This document shows, piece after piece, positions 17,050-24,974 of a DNA stretch of 64,000 nt; within the stretch, counting starts at the first letter, position 1; each line of letters starts with the position of its first letter. Source of the DNA: Microbacterium murale (GTDB lineage Bacteria > Actinomycetota > Actinomycetes > Actinomycetales > Microbacteriaceae); NCBI RefSeq assembly GCF_030815955.1, contig NZ_JAUSXK010000001.1:2418001-2482000 (forward strand). Reading direction: 5' to 3'. A program made the position numbers and the translations under genes. The notes below the pieces were generated by a model, which was given only the letters and a program-made list of their open reading frames with translations, had not been told where the DNA came from and made no database searches.

Positions 17050-18410
17050 CGGGATGGCTCCGGAGCGGCCTCGGTCTCGGCGGCGGCGGGGTTCGATGTT
17101 GTGCGTCGCTGACGGGAGAGCAGCACCATCAGCACGGCCGAGACCAGCATGAACCCGCCGACGATGAACATCGGCACCTCGTAACCGCCGGTCCAGTCGT
17201 GTACGGCGCCGGTGATGTACGGCGCCGTGAAGCCCGCGAGGTTTCCGATCGTGTTGATCAGTGCGACTCCGGCTGCGGCCGCGACACCGGTGAGGAACTG
17301 CGTCGGCAGGGTCCAGAAGTTCGGCAGTGCCGCGAAGATCGCGCACGCCGTGACGGTGATGACGGCCATCGTCGCGACCGGGGATCCCATGAACAGTGCG
17401 AGTGGGATGGATACCGCACCCGCGAGCGCGGGAACGGCGATGTGCCAGGTCTTGAGGCCGCGTCTGCCGGCATCCCGTGACCAGAAGTACATCACGATGG
17501 CTGCGGGCAGATACGGGATCGCCGTGATGAGCCCCTTCTGGAACACATCGAACGTGCCGCCGGTCTCCGTCTGGAACCCTTCGATGATCGTGGGAAGGAA
17601 GAATGCCAACGCGTAGAGACCGTAGATGAAGCCGAAGTAGATGAATGACAGCATCCAGACACGTCCGCTCGCGAATGCGAATCGTGCGGACACATGCTTC
17701 TCGGAGGCTTCGGTGGTCCTGCGCTCTGCTTCCAGCGCGCCGGTGAGCCAGGTCTGCTCCTCCGGGGTCAGCCACTTCGCGTCGGCCGGCTTGTCCTTCA
17801 GATAGAACCAGGCGATGACGCCGACGATGATCGCGGGGAGAGCCACGCCCATGAACATGAAGCGCCAGCCCTCGAGGCCGAAGAAGACGCCGTGCTGCTG
17901 GATGAGCGCGCCGGCCAATGGAGCGCCGATGACCGTCGTCAGGGGCTGTGCCAGGTAGAAGAGCATCAGGATGCGGCCGCGGTAGCGAGCGGGGACCCAG
18001 AGGCTGAGGAAGAGGATCGCCCCGGGGAAGAAGCCCGCTTCGGCGACACCGAGCAGGAACCTCAGAACGACGAGCTGCTCGAAGTTCTGGACCCAGGTGA
18101 ACAGGAGCGCGACGATGCCCCAGCTGACCATGATGCGAGCCAGCCAGCGGCGCGCACCGAACTTGTGCAGGGCCAGGTTCGACGGCACCTCGAGCAGGAT
18201 GTATCCGATGAAGAAGACGCCGGAGGCGAAGCCGAACTGCGCAGCGCTCAGCGCGAGATCGTCGTTCATCCCGTTGGGTGAGGCGAAGCCGATGGCGGTG
18301 CGATCGAGGTAGTTGATGAAGAACATCAGTGCCACGAAAGGCACGAGCCGGATGGCGACCTTGCGGATCGCAGATTTCGCGACCGGGCTCTCGGCCTGGG
18401 TGTTGTCCAC
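17046..18410 (-). CDS. MFS transporter, anion:cation symporter type, probable apionate uptake
   Basis: A 454-residue membrane protein with about twelve hydrophobic helices. It carries the family hallmarks FINYLDRTAIGFA in helix 1, GFFPGAILFLSLWVPARYRGR in the helix 4-5 region, and a helix ending in NTIGNLAGFTAPYITG. This family carries organic and sugar acids with protons. The chosen GTG at 18410 is preceded by AGGAG five bases away; an upstream in-frame start lacks a site. It is the first gene of a leftward operon with the TIM-barrel, ApnO-like and SDR genes. A carrier for acids rather than neutral sugars fits uptake of apionate itself. Confidence 0.8.
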   Translation of the reverse strand: MDNTQAESPVAKSAIRKVAIRLVPFVALMFFINYLDRTAIGFASPNGMNDDLALSAAQFGFASGVFFIGYILLEVPSNLALHKFGARRWLARIMVSWGIVALLFTWVQNFEQLVVLRFLLGVAEAGFFPGAILFLSLWVPARYRGRILMLFYLAQPLTTVIGAPLAGALIQQHGVFFGLEGWRFMFMGVALPAIIVGVIAWFYLKDKPADAKWLTPEEQTWLTGALEAERRTTEASEKHVSARFAFASGRVWMLSFIYFGFIYGLYALAFFLPTIIEGFQTETGGTFDVFQKGLITAIPYLPAAIVMYFWSRDAGRRGLKTWHIAVPALAGAVSIPLALFMGSPVATMAVITVTACAIFAALPNFWTLPTQFLTGVAAAAGVALINTIGNLAGFTAPYITGAVHDWTGGYEVPMFIVGGFMLVSAVLMVLLSRQRRTTSNPAAAETEAAPEPSR

Positions 18411-18466
18411 GGTGACTCCTGAATCGACGATGATCGCGGTTGATGTACGAACCTGCTCAGCACATG

Positions 18467-18487
18467 TTGGCAAACCGGTTGACCAAT
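18467..18487 (-). promoter_or_regulatory. Operator-like palindrome before the transporter-ApnO operon
   Basis: TTGGCAAACCGGTTGACCAA (18467-18486) is a 20-bp palindrome matching at 16 positions and centred on CG. Its right part, AACCGGTTGACCAAT, is identical to the site before the apnL-like gene. It lies 57 nt upstream of the transporter start. The rest of the 212-nt region to the divergent RidA-like gene shows no further repeat. Confidence 0.6.
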
Positions 18488-18622
18488 TGCAAGTCCGAAG
18501 GGCCCGGTGTAGCAGGATGAGGTGGTGGTGGGATCAGGACGAACTCGCGCCTTGGCGAGTTCTGGGAACTCGCAATCCGCGTGAGAGGCTGAGGCAACGG
18601 TCTGCCACGAGGAAGGTGCATC

Positions 18623-19030
18623 TTGTCCAAAGCAGTAACCCTGATCCGTTCGTCTTCTCTGTCCGATGCCGCCGAGTACGCGTATGCTGCGACGGCTTCG
18701 GCGGAGGCACGGTTGATCTTCCTCGCTGGCTCTTGCCCTTTGAATGAGGACGGATCCACGGCAGGGGTCGGAGACTTCGCAGTTCAGGCGGCAAAGTGCA
18801 TCGAGAACATGAACATCGCGCTTGCTGAATCCGGCGCCGACATCAACGATGTCATCAGCACTCGTGTTCTTGTTGCGTCGACGCGACAATCAGACCTCGT
18901 CGCTGCTTGGGACGTCGTGCGCGATGCGTTCGGTGATCACGACGTGCCGAGCACGCTCCTTGGCGTCACCGTTCTCGGGTATGACGACCAGCTCGTAGAG
19001 ATCGAGGCGATCGCCGCCGTTCGAGATTGA
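18623..19030 (+). CDS. RidA/YjgF-family protein without the catalytic arginine
   Basis: A 135-residue protein of the Rid fold, probably a cytoplasmic trimer. Recognisable parts are LIFLAGSCPLN, NMNIALAESGADINDVISTRV and the C-terminal LVEIEAIAAV. In RidA the imine-deaminating Arg sits in ARSCVEV. Aligning from the shared EIEAIA, the position here is Thr in PSTLLGVTVLG, so classical enamine/imine deaminase activity is unlikely. The start is TTG at 18623 with GGAAGG six bases upstream. It is divergent from the apionate operon. Its role is unknown; the Arg-less Rid subgroups are mostly uncharacterised. Confidence 0.8.
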   Translation: MSKAVTLIRSSSLSDAAEYAYAATASAEARLIFLAGSCPLNEDGSTAGVGDFAVQAAKCIENMNIALAESGADINDVISTRVLVASTRQSDLVAAWDVVRDAFGDHDVPSTLLGVTVLGYDDQLVEIEAIAAVRD

Positions 19031-19082
19031 GTAGACGAGGGCAACTCGAACCACGTCCAGTCATGCGGCGCGAGCGTTCGCA

Positions 19083-19101
19083 GTCGGCGCCCGGCGCCGA
19101 C
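19083..19101. terminator. Hairpin between convergent RidA-like and GH13 genes
   Basis: GTCGGCG (19083-19089) and CGCCGAC (19095-19101) form a 7-bp GC-rich stem with a 5-nt loop in the 76-nt gap between the two convergent stop codons. It could serve both directions. No T-run follows. Confidence 0.45.
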
Positions 19102-19106
19102 ATCGC

Positions 19107-20771
19107 TCAGATCACACGACCATCGCCGGGCCGCGAGACCCGAAGCCAGCGATACCCGTAGGCCGGGACCTCCAGGTCGACCGTCCCACCGGAACCGAGT
19201 GCAGTGTGCGACGGTTCGAGCAAGTCGAGGAGGGTCGTACCCTCCGGCTCACCAGTCACGCGGAAAGTGGTGGTCACAGGCACCTCCGCGAAGTTGTGGA
19301 GGGCGATGACACGGCCGACGTCAGCGGAGAGCGAGTGCACGAGCAGCGATTCGGCAGGCTGGTCCACCACCTCGAGACTGCCCCACCCGAGTTCCGGCGA
19401 GATGCGGTAGCGCGACGTGAGATCGCGGAAGAAGTACAGCAGCGACTCCTTGTCCTCCAACTGGGCGGCGACGTTGACGTGCTCCGGGGCGTACCCGTCG
19501 GACGGCGGCCCGGCCACGAGTCTGCCCGGCGCGGCATCCGAGAATCCTCCGTTGCGGTCCGCGGACCACTGCATCGGGGTCCGCACGGCTTCGCGTCCGG
19601 AGACCTCGACGTTCTCTCCCATGCCGATCTCTTCGCCGTAGAACAGCACCGGGGTGCCAGGCAGAGTGAAGAGCAGGCTGTAGGCCATGCGGATCCGGCG
19701 CGGATCGCCGTCGAGCATCGGAGGGAGGCGCCGCGTGATCCCTCGCCCGAACACGCGCTGCCGTTCGTCTGGCGCGAACGCCTCGAAAACCTCTTGCCGT
19801 TCGCTGTCGCTGAGCTTGTCGAGGGTCAGTTCGTCGTGGTTGCGCAGGAAGTTCGCCCACTGCGCCTCTGATCCGAGCACGGGGCGGGCACGCAGGGCGG
19901 CGATCAGAGGGGCGGGATCCTTGCGCGCGAACGACAAGTACAGTGCCTGCATCCCGACGAAATCGAACTGCATGGTGAGCTCGTCGCCGTCGTCGCCACC
20001 GAAGTACTGCACCTGCTTCTCGTACGGCAGGTTCACTTCGCCGAGCAGGATCGCCTCGCTCGAGCGACGCTGCAGGAACCGACGGATGTCGCGCAGCAGA
20101 TCGTGCGGCTCCGGGATGCCGGATCCCTCGGGGATCTCGAGGAGGAACGGCACGGCGTCGACGCGGAAGCCGGAGATACCCAGCTGCAACCAGAACCCGA
20201 TGACTTTTGCGATCTCATCGCGCACGCGCGGGTTGGCGATGTTCAGGTCGGGTTGGTGCTCGTAGAAACTGTGCTGATACCACTGTCCGGATTTCTCGTC
20301 CTCGCCCCAGATGCCATCCGCCTGACCGGGGAACACGGCATTCTTCTGGCCTTTCGGAGGCGGATCGTCGCGCCATACGTAGTAGTCCCTGAAGGGGGAG
20401 TTGATGCTGCGCTTGGCAGCGAGGAACCATGGATGCCGATCGGATGTGTGATTGATGACCAGGTCGACGATCACCCTCATCCCGCGATCGCGTGCGGTGC
20501 GGATGACCTCGACGAGGTCGCCATGGTTCCCCAGTCGGGAATCGACACCGTAGAAGTCGCTGACGTCGTAGCCGTCGTCACGATCCGGGGTCGGGTAGAA
20601 GGGCATCAGCCACAGGCAGGTGACACCCAACTGCGAGAGGTAGTCGATCCGCTGGGCGAGCCCTCGCAGGTCGCCGACGCCGTCGCCGTTCGAATCGAGG
20701 AAGGTCTCGACATCGAGGCAGTAGACCACTGCGGTCTTCCACCAGAGGTCGCTGGTGTCGGTGATCTTCAC
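19107..20771 (-). CDS. GH13 alpha-amylase/trehalose-synthase-like enzyme
   Basis: A 554-residue GH13 glucosidase or transglycosidase. The four family regions are visible: DLVINHTSDRHPWF, GFRVDAVPFL (nucleophile Asp205), ILLGEVNLP (acid/base Glu245) and FLRNHDEL (Asp313). VVYCLDVETFLDSNGDGVGDL at the start and the C-terminal beta domain resemble trehalose synthases and related maltose-acting enzymes, but no maltokinase domain is present. No signal peptide is seen, so it is intracellular. The GTG at 20771 overlaps the stop of the LLM gene (GTGA), making a two-gene operon. The exact substrate cannot be read from the motifs. Confidence 0.82.
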   Translation of the reverse strand: MKITDTSDLWWKTAVVYCLDVETFLDSNGDGVGDLRGLAQRIDYLSQLGVTCLWLMPFYPTPDRDDGYDVSDFYGVDSRLGNHGDLVEVIRTARDRGMRVIVDLVINHTSDRHPWFLAAKRSINSPFRDYYVWRDDPPPKGQKNAVFPGQADGIWGEDEKSGQWYQHSFYEHQPDLNIANPRVRDEIAKVIGFWLQLGISGFRVDAVPFLLEIPEGSGIPEPHDLLRDIRRFLQRRSSEAILLGEVNLPYEKQVQYFGGDDGDELTMQFDFVGMQALYLSFARKDPAPLIAALRARPVLGSEAQWANFLRNHDELTLDKLSDSERQEVFEAFAPDERQRVFGRGITRRLPPMLDGDPRRIRMAYSLLFTLPGTPVLFYGEEIGMGENVEVSGREAVRTPMQWSADRNGGFSDAAPGRLVAGPPSDGYAPEHVNVAAQLEDKESLLYFFRDLTSRYRISPELGWGSLEVVDQPAESLLVHSLSADVGRVIALHNFAEVPVTTTFRVTGEPEGTTLLDLLEPSHTALGSGGTVDLEVPAYGYRWLRVSRPGDGRVI

Positions 20772-21733
20772 AGTCGCTCCTTCAGCGCAGGGATCAGCTC
20801 GGTTGCTGAGACATCCAGGAATCTTGATTGCTCGGTGCCGACGTGGTGCAGGTACACGCGATCGAACCCGATCTCCGCCAGATCCGCGATGCGGTCGGCC
20901 AACGAGACAGCGTCGTGGTCGACCAGGACGGCTGTTCGCAGTTGCTCCTCGTCGAGCCCGGCCACCGCTGCCTCGAAGTCCTCCGGCTGCTCGAGATCCC
21001 AGGTGATCGGGGGCGACAACAGACCGTTGCTCCATTGCTCGCGGGCGATGGTGAACGCCAGTTCGTCGCTCTCCGCCAAGCTGACATGCACCTGCAGGAT
21101 GCAGGGACCCGTGCCTCCCGCGTCACGGTAACCGTCGACGACTCGACGCAACGCGGCCGGTTCCTGAGCGACGGTCGCAAGGCCCTGCGCCCACGATGCG
21201 GCCCAAGCCGCAGTCTCGGTGCTCACGGCGGTCGCGAACAGCGGCGGTGGTTCCGCCGGCAAGCTCCACACTCTGGCACGGTGAACACGCACCAGACCGT
21301 CGTGGTCGACCTCTTCACCGTTCATCAGGCGGTGGATCACGTCGACGCTCTCGCGCAGTCGTTCGTTGCGGATGGGTTTGGCGGGCCAGCCGTCGCCGGT
21401 GACGTGCTCGTTGATCGCTTCGCCGCTTCCCATCGCCGCCCAGAAGCGCCCGGGGAACATCTCCGCCAGGGTGGAGAACGCCTGAGCTATCACCACCGGG
21501 TGATAGCGCTGCCCCGGAGCATTGACCATGCCGATCGAGAAGCGGGTGCGGGCGAGCGCAGCGGCGACCCAGCTCAGCGCGAAACCTGAATGGCCTTGGG
21601 CCGGGGTCCACGGCGCGAGGTGATCGGAGCACATTGCTCCATCGAATCCTGCGCGCTCGGCTCCGATGACGGCGTCCAGGAGCGCGCTCGGTGCGATCTG
21701 CTCGTGCGATGCATGAAAACCGATGAACACCAT
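20768..21733 (-). CDS. LLM-class flavin-dependent oxidoreductase
   Basis: A 321-residue luciferase-like TIM-barrel protein. The N-terminus VFIGFHASHEQIAPSALL, SDHLAPWTPAQGHSGF, IGMVNAPGQRYHPVVIAQA and FWAAMGSGEA are typical of the F420/FMN-dependent group. The C-terminal FDRVYLHHVG completes the barrel. It is tightly coupled to the downstream GH13 gene, and I recall similar pairs in other actinobacteria, but its substrate is unknown. ATG at 21733 is the start; the ribosome binding site is weak. Divergent from the GntR gene. Confidence 0.78.
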   Translation of the reverse strand: MVFIGFHASHEQIAPSALLDAVIGAERAGFDGAMCSDHLAPWTPAQGHSGFALSWVAAALARTRFSIGMVNAPGQRYHPVVIAQAFSTLAEMFPGRFWAAMGSGEAINEHVTGDGWPAKPIRNERLRESVDVIHRLMNGEEVDHDGLVRVHRARVWSLPAEPPPLFATAVSTETAAWAASWAQGLATVAQEPAALRRVVDGYRDAGGTGPCILQVHVSLAESDELAFTIAREQWSNGLLSPPITWDLEQPEDFEAAVAGLDEEQLRTAVLVDHDAVSLADRIADLAEIGFDRVYLHHVGTEQSRFLDVSATELIPALKERL

Positions 21734-21847
21734 GCACGGAGTCTTTCAAGGGAACGAGGACCTTGGCGAGAGGTGGACACCCGACAGCGGTTCTGGGATG
21801 ATGCACCACCGCGCGTGGACTGTGACAGCTTGCGGTCCGAGCCCGGG

Positions 21848-21853
21848 TATGTT
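21848..21853 (+). promoter_or_regulatory. Possible -10 element of a leaderless gntR transcript
   Basis: TATGTT lies six bases upstream of the gntR ATG at 21860, the spacing expected when transcription starts at the A of the start codon. No ribosome binding site precedes this ATG, which supports a leaderless message. A -35 element is not clear. Confidence 0.35.
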
Positions 21854-21859
21854 GAACGC

Positions 21860-22621
21860 ATGCCCGCTTTCCCCGGTGAACCGGTTGACAACATCACCGC
21901 CGCTCTGAGCGCGCTGCCCTCCGGTACGCCGGTGTCCGAGGTTGCACGTCGTCTGCTCGATCTCTTCACGAGCGGCTCGGTCGCCGCAGGCACTCGACTG
22001 CCGCCGGAGCGCCAGCTCTCGGCGACTCTCGGCGTCGGGCGCTCCGCCGTGCGCGAGGCTCTCGCTGCTCTCGAGATCCTCGGGATCGTCGATGTCCGGC
22101 CGGGGTCGGGCACGTATCTGAGGGGCCTGGCGAGCGAGCTCCTGCCGCAGACGCTGCGATGGGGATTGCTCATCGGTGAACGCAACACAGCCCAGTTGCT
22201 GGAGCTGCGCGAGGGGCTGGAGATCTACGTCGCCCGTCTCGCCGCCGCGCGGGCGGATGCGGGCGTCATCGCCCGTCTCGACAAGGACGTGAAGCGCATG
22301 CGGGAGACCGTCGCCGACCTCCCCGCCTTCGCCAAGGCCGACCTCGACTTCCATCACGCGCTCGCCGAGGCGGCCGGTAACGAGACGTTGACCGATCACG
22401 TGCATGTCATCCGTTCGCTCCTGCAGGTGTACGCAGACCGCGCCGTCCACGATCCCACTGAAGCGGAACGGGCGGTCGTCGAGCACGAAGCCGTGCTGGC
22501 CGGGGTCCGCGCCGGCGATGGCGATGCCGCGGCGTCGGCCATGGCCGTTCATATGTCCACCGCCACTGCGCGTCTGTTGACCGACTCGCAGGCCGGACGA
22601 ACCGCAGAAGGAGAGAAATGA
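21860..22621 (+). CDS. FadR-type GntR regulator (FCD domain)
   Basis: A 253-residue regulator. The winged helix spans about 25-90 (LPPERQLSATLGVGRSAVREALAALEILGI then VRPGSGTYL). The all-helical FCD domain follows, with likely metal ligands in DLDFHHALAEAAGNETL, EHEAVLAGVRAGD and MAVHMSTA. Such proteins usually sense sugar acids or other small carboxylates. The ATG at 21860 matches the start of similarity. Its stop overlaps the ATG of the nucleoside-hydrolase-like gene (ATGA), so that gene is its likely target or co-regulated partner. Confidence 0.82.
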   Translation: MPAFPGEPVDNITAALSALPSGTPVSEVARRLLDLFTSGSVAAGTRLPPERQLSATLGVGRSAVREALAALEILGIVDVRPGSGTYLRGLASELLPQTLRWGLLIGERNTAQLLELREGLEIYVARLAAARADAGVIARLDKDVKRMRETVADLPAFAKADLDFHHALAEAAGNETLTDHVHVIRSLLQVYADRAVHDPTEAERAVVEHEAVLAGVRAGDGDAAASAMAVHMSTATARLLTDSQAGRTAEGEK

Positions 22622-23511
22622 TCAACGACGATCGCCGCACCCGCCGCGTCATCATCAATTCCGACGTGAAGAACGAGGCAGACGACCAGTTCGCCGTCGT
22701 GCATGCGCTGCTGTCTCCGACGCTCGATGTTCGCGGAATCATCCCCGCGCATTTCGGTACGCATCGCATCGCGGATTCATCGACAGCGTCGCGGGAGGAG
22801 CTCGATCTGCTGCTGCGTCTGCTCGACCTCGAACACGAGGTGCCCACGGCGGACGGTGCGCCGCATGCCCTGGTCGATGAGCAGACGCCGATCGACAGTG
22901 CCGGTGCGCGGCTGATCATCGAAGAGGCCAGGCGACCTGACGCCGGTCCGCTGTTCATCGCGTTCCTCGGACCGCTCACCGACATGGCATCGGCACTGCT
23001 GCTCGCGCCGGACATCGCCGAGACCGATACGACGGTGATCTGGATCGGCGGTCCGCCCTACGGTGACCTGGTCTCGATGGGCTCCTGGCCCGAGTTCAAT
23101 CTCAAGAACGACATCGCATCGGCGAACGTGGTCTTCGACTCCGGCATCCGCCTGTGGCAGGTGCCGTCCAACATCTACCGACTCGTCAACGTGGGCTACG
23201 CGGAGCTGGAGGCGCGGGTCGAGCCGCATGGAGAGCTCGGGCGATACCTCGCACAGCAGGTGGTCGACTTCAACACCGAGTATCACCGCGTGGCCATCGA
23301 GTCACGATCGCTGGGGGATTCTCCGGCGATCGGACTCATGCTGGAGCCATTCAGCGGCGTGATGCGCCGCCAGGGCGGCGTGCGGTTCACCGCAGATGGG
23401 CACTACGAGTTGGCGGATCCGACACGCGAGATTCTCGTCGTGGAGAACATCGACGTGCGCTTCCTGCTGGAGGACATCTTCGCGAAGATCGCGAAGCACC
23501 AGCGCGGCTGA
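22618..23511 (+). CDS. Nucleoside-hydrolase-like protein with a variant metal motif
   Basis: A 297-residue protein of the inosine-uridine hydrolase fold. The normal N-terminal DxDxGxDD calcium motif is replaced by NSDVKNEADDQFAVVHAL, which keeps the paired Asp but alters the first part. FIAFLGPLTDMASALL and WIGGPPYGDLVSMGSWPEFNLKNDIASANVVF match the family's second conserved blocks. It may cleave an N- or O-glycosidic bond of a furanoside; no substrate can be assigned. Cytoplasmic, with no signal peptide. Translationally coupled to the GntR regulator and followed by a strong terminator. Confidence 0.7.
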   Translation: MINDDRRTRRVIINSDVKNEADDQFAVVHALLSPTLDVRGIIPAHFGTHRIADSSTASREELDLLLRLLDLEHEVPTADGAPHALVDEQTPIDSAGARLIIEEARRPDAGPLFIAFLGPLTDMASALLLAPDIAETDTTVIWIGGPPYGDLVSMGSWPEFNLKNDIASANVVFDSGIRLWQVPSNIYRLVNVGYAELEARVEPHGELGRYLAQQVVDFNTEYHRVAIESRSLGDSPAIGLMLEPFSGVMRRQGGVRFTADGHYELADPTREILVVENIDVRFLLEDIFAKIAKHQRG

Positions 23512-23524
23512 CCGCCGCGCTGGT
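23498..23524. terminator. Bidirectional terminator between nucleoside-hydrolase-like gene and uxaC
   Basis: ACCAGCGCGGC (23498-23508) and GCCGCGCTGGT (23514-23524) form a perfect 11-bp stem with loop TGACC, which contains the stop codon of the upstream gene. It lies in the 23-nt gap between convergent genes and could stop both transcripts. Confidence 0.75.
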
Positions 23525-23534
23525 CGATCTCAGA

Positions 23535-24932
23535 TCAGAGCCGGAAGACGTGCCGGGGGATGCCGTCGACGAGGTCGCGGGCGATCGTCGCCGCTTCTTC
23601 CTCGCCCAGTCGACCTGTCACGACGAGCGTCGCCAACCACCCGGCATCCATCCGCCGAGACACGTCGTGACGTGCGGGTATCGACAGATAGGCGCGGGTG
23701 TCGTCGATGAAGCCGCTGGTCTTGTAGAACCCGGCGGAATCGGTCACAGCTTCGCGGAAGCGTCGGATGCCGTCCGGGCTGTCCAGGAACCACCACGGTG
23801 CCCCGACGAACACAGATGGGTAGAAGCCGGCGAGCGGCGCGAGGTCTCGAGAGAACGAGGTCTCATCGACCGTGAACAGCACGAGCCGGAAGGTCTCATT
23901 GGTGCCGAAGTCGTTCAGTACTTCGCGTAGCGGCTCTGTGTAGTGAGTCGTCAACGGCAGGTCGTGACCGGAGTCTGGACCGAACCGGTCCAGCGTCGGC
24001 CGATGGTGGCTGCGCAGCACCCCGGGGTGCAACTGCATCACCAGACCGTCTTCGCTCGACATCCTGGCCAGTTCCCACAGCATGTGCGCACGGTACGCGC
24101 GCGCTTCCCGGGGTGACACGGATCCGTCGAGGCCCGCTCGATGGATCCGCTCGAGCTCCGCGGAACTCAATCGCGTCGCCCAGGCATCGACGACTCCGGT
24201 GTCGGTAGCTGTCGCACCTAGGGATTGGAAGAACGCCCGGCGGTCTTCCAATGCGTGAACGAGTCCGCTGGCTGTGCTGCATTCGATGCCGCTCGCGGCA
24301 TGGAGTGCTTCGAGAGCTGCGGTCCAGTTCGGATTCCCCGGGTCCATGTACCGGTCTGGCCGGAAGGTCGGCACGACTCGACCGGTGAATGCTGCGTCGT
24401 CGCGAAGTGCGCGATGCGCTGTCAGAGTGTCTGCCGGATCGTCTGTGGTCGCGAGCACCTCGATGCCGAAGCGATCGAAGAGCGCGCGGGGACGGGACGA
24501 GGGCTGAGCGATCCAGGCCGAGATCTGGTCGAACTGCTCATCGGCGTTCGCCGAGCTCGGATGCTCCGTCAACCCGAACACGGAGTGCAGAGTGTCCTCG
24601 AACCAGAACCGCACAGGGGTACCGGCGAACAGATGCCAGCTCGCCGCGAACTCCCGCCAGATCTCTCGTGCACCGGCATCGCTGTCACCACGTCCGAGCC
24701 GATCGAGGCCGATGCCGTGCGCGTGCAGCAGACGGAGAACATAGTGGTCCGGCACGATCAGCAGGTCGGCTGGATCGGAGAACGGCACGTCATCGCTGAG
24801 GATCGAGGGGTCGACGTGTCCGTGAGGGGAGAGGATCGGGGCGTTCTTCACCGCATCGTAGAAGCCGCGGGCCAAGCCCCGCGTCGCGGGGTCGGCCGGA
24901 AACAGGCGGTCGGGGGAGGGGGAGAGACGCAC
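23535..24932 (-). CDS. uxaC: Uronate (glucuronate) isomerase
   Basis: Converts D-glucuronate to D-fructuronate (or galacturonate to tagaturonate). The 465-residue protein has the amidohydrolase-like metal motif SPHGHVDP (His37, His39), followed by DHYVLRLLHAHGI, FGIEVLATTDDP, VVPTFRPDRYMDP and the C-terminal WWFLDSPDGIRRFRE block, all typical of UxaC. Length is normal for the family. GTG at 24932 is the start with GGAG upstream. It lies 42 nt downstream of the LacI gene in the same direction and probably shares its transcript. UxuB-like and ManD genes on the divergent operon supply the next steps. Confidence 0.9.
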   Translation of the reverse strand: MRLSPSPDRLFPADPATRGLARGFYDAVKNAPILSPHGHVDPSILSDDVPFSDPADLLIVPDHYVLRLLHAHGIGLDRLGRGDSDAGAREIWREFAASWHLFAGTPVRFWFEDTLHSVFGLTEHPSSANADEQFDQISAWIAQPSSRPRALFDRFGIEVLATTDDPADTLTAHRALRDDAAFTGRVVPTFRPDRYMDPGNPNWTAALEALHAASGIECSTASGLVHALEDRRAFFQSLGATATDTGVVDAWATRLSSAELERIHRAGLDGSVSPREARAYRAHMLWELARMSSEDGLVMQLHPGVLRSHHRPTLDRFGPDSGHDLPLTTHYTEPLREVLNDFGTNETFRLVLFTVDETSFSRDLAPLAGFYPSVFVGAPWWFLDSPDGIRRFREAVTDSAGFYKTSGFIDDTRAYLSIPARHDVSRRMDAGWLATLVVTGRLGEEEAATIARDLVDGIPRHVFRL

Positions 24933-24974
24933 AGGTGCTCCAGTCGACGGTGATGGATCAGCGACAGTGATGTT

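Noticed and set aside
21879..21892. AACCGGTTGAC inside the start of the gntR gene, matching the apionate operators over 11 bases
   Set aside because: It encodes conserved-looking residues of the regulator (GEPVDN) and differs after the core, so a chance match is likely.
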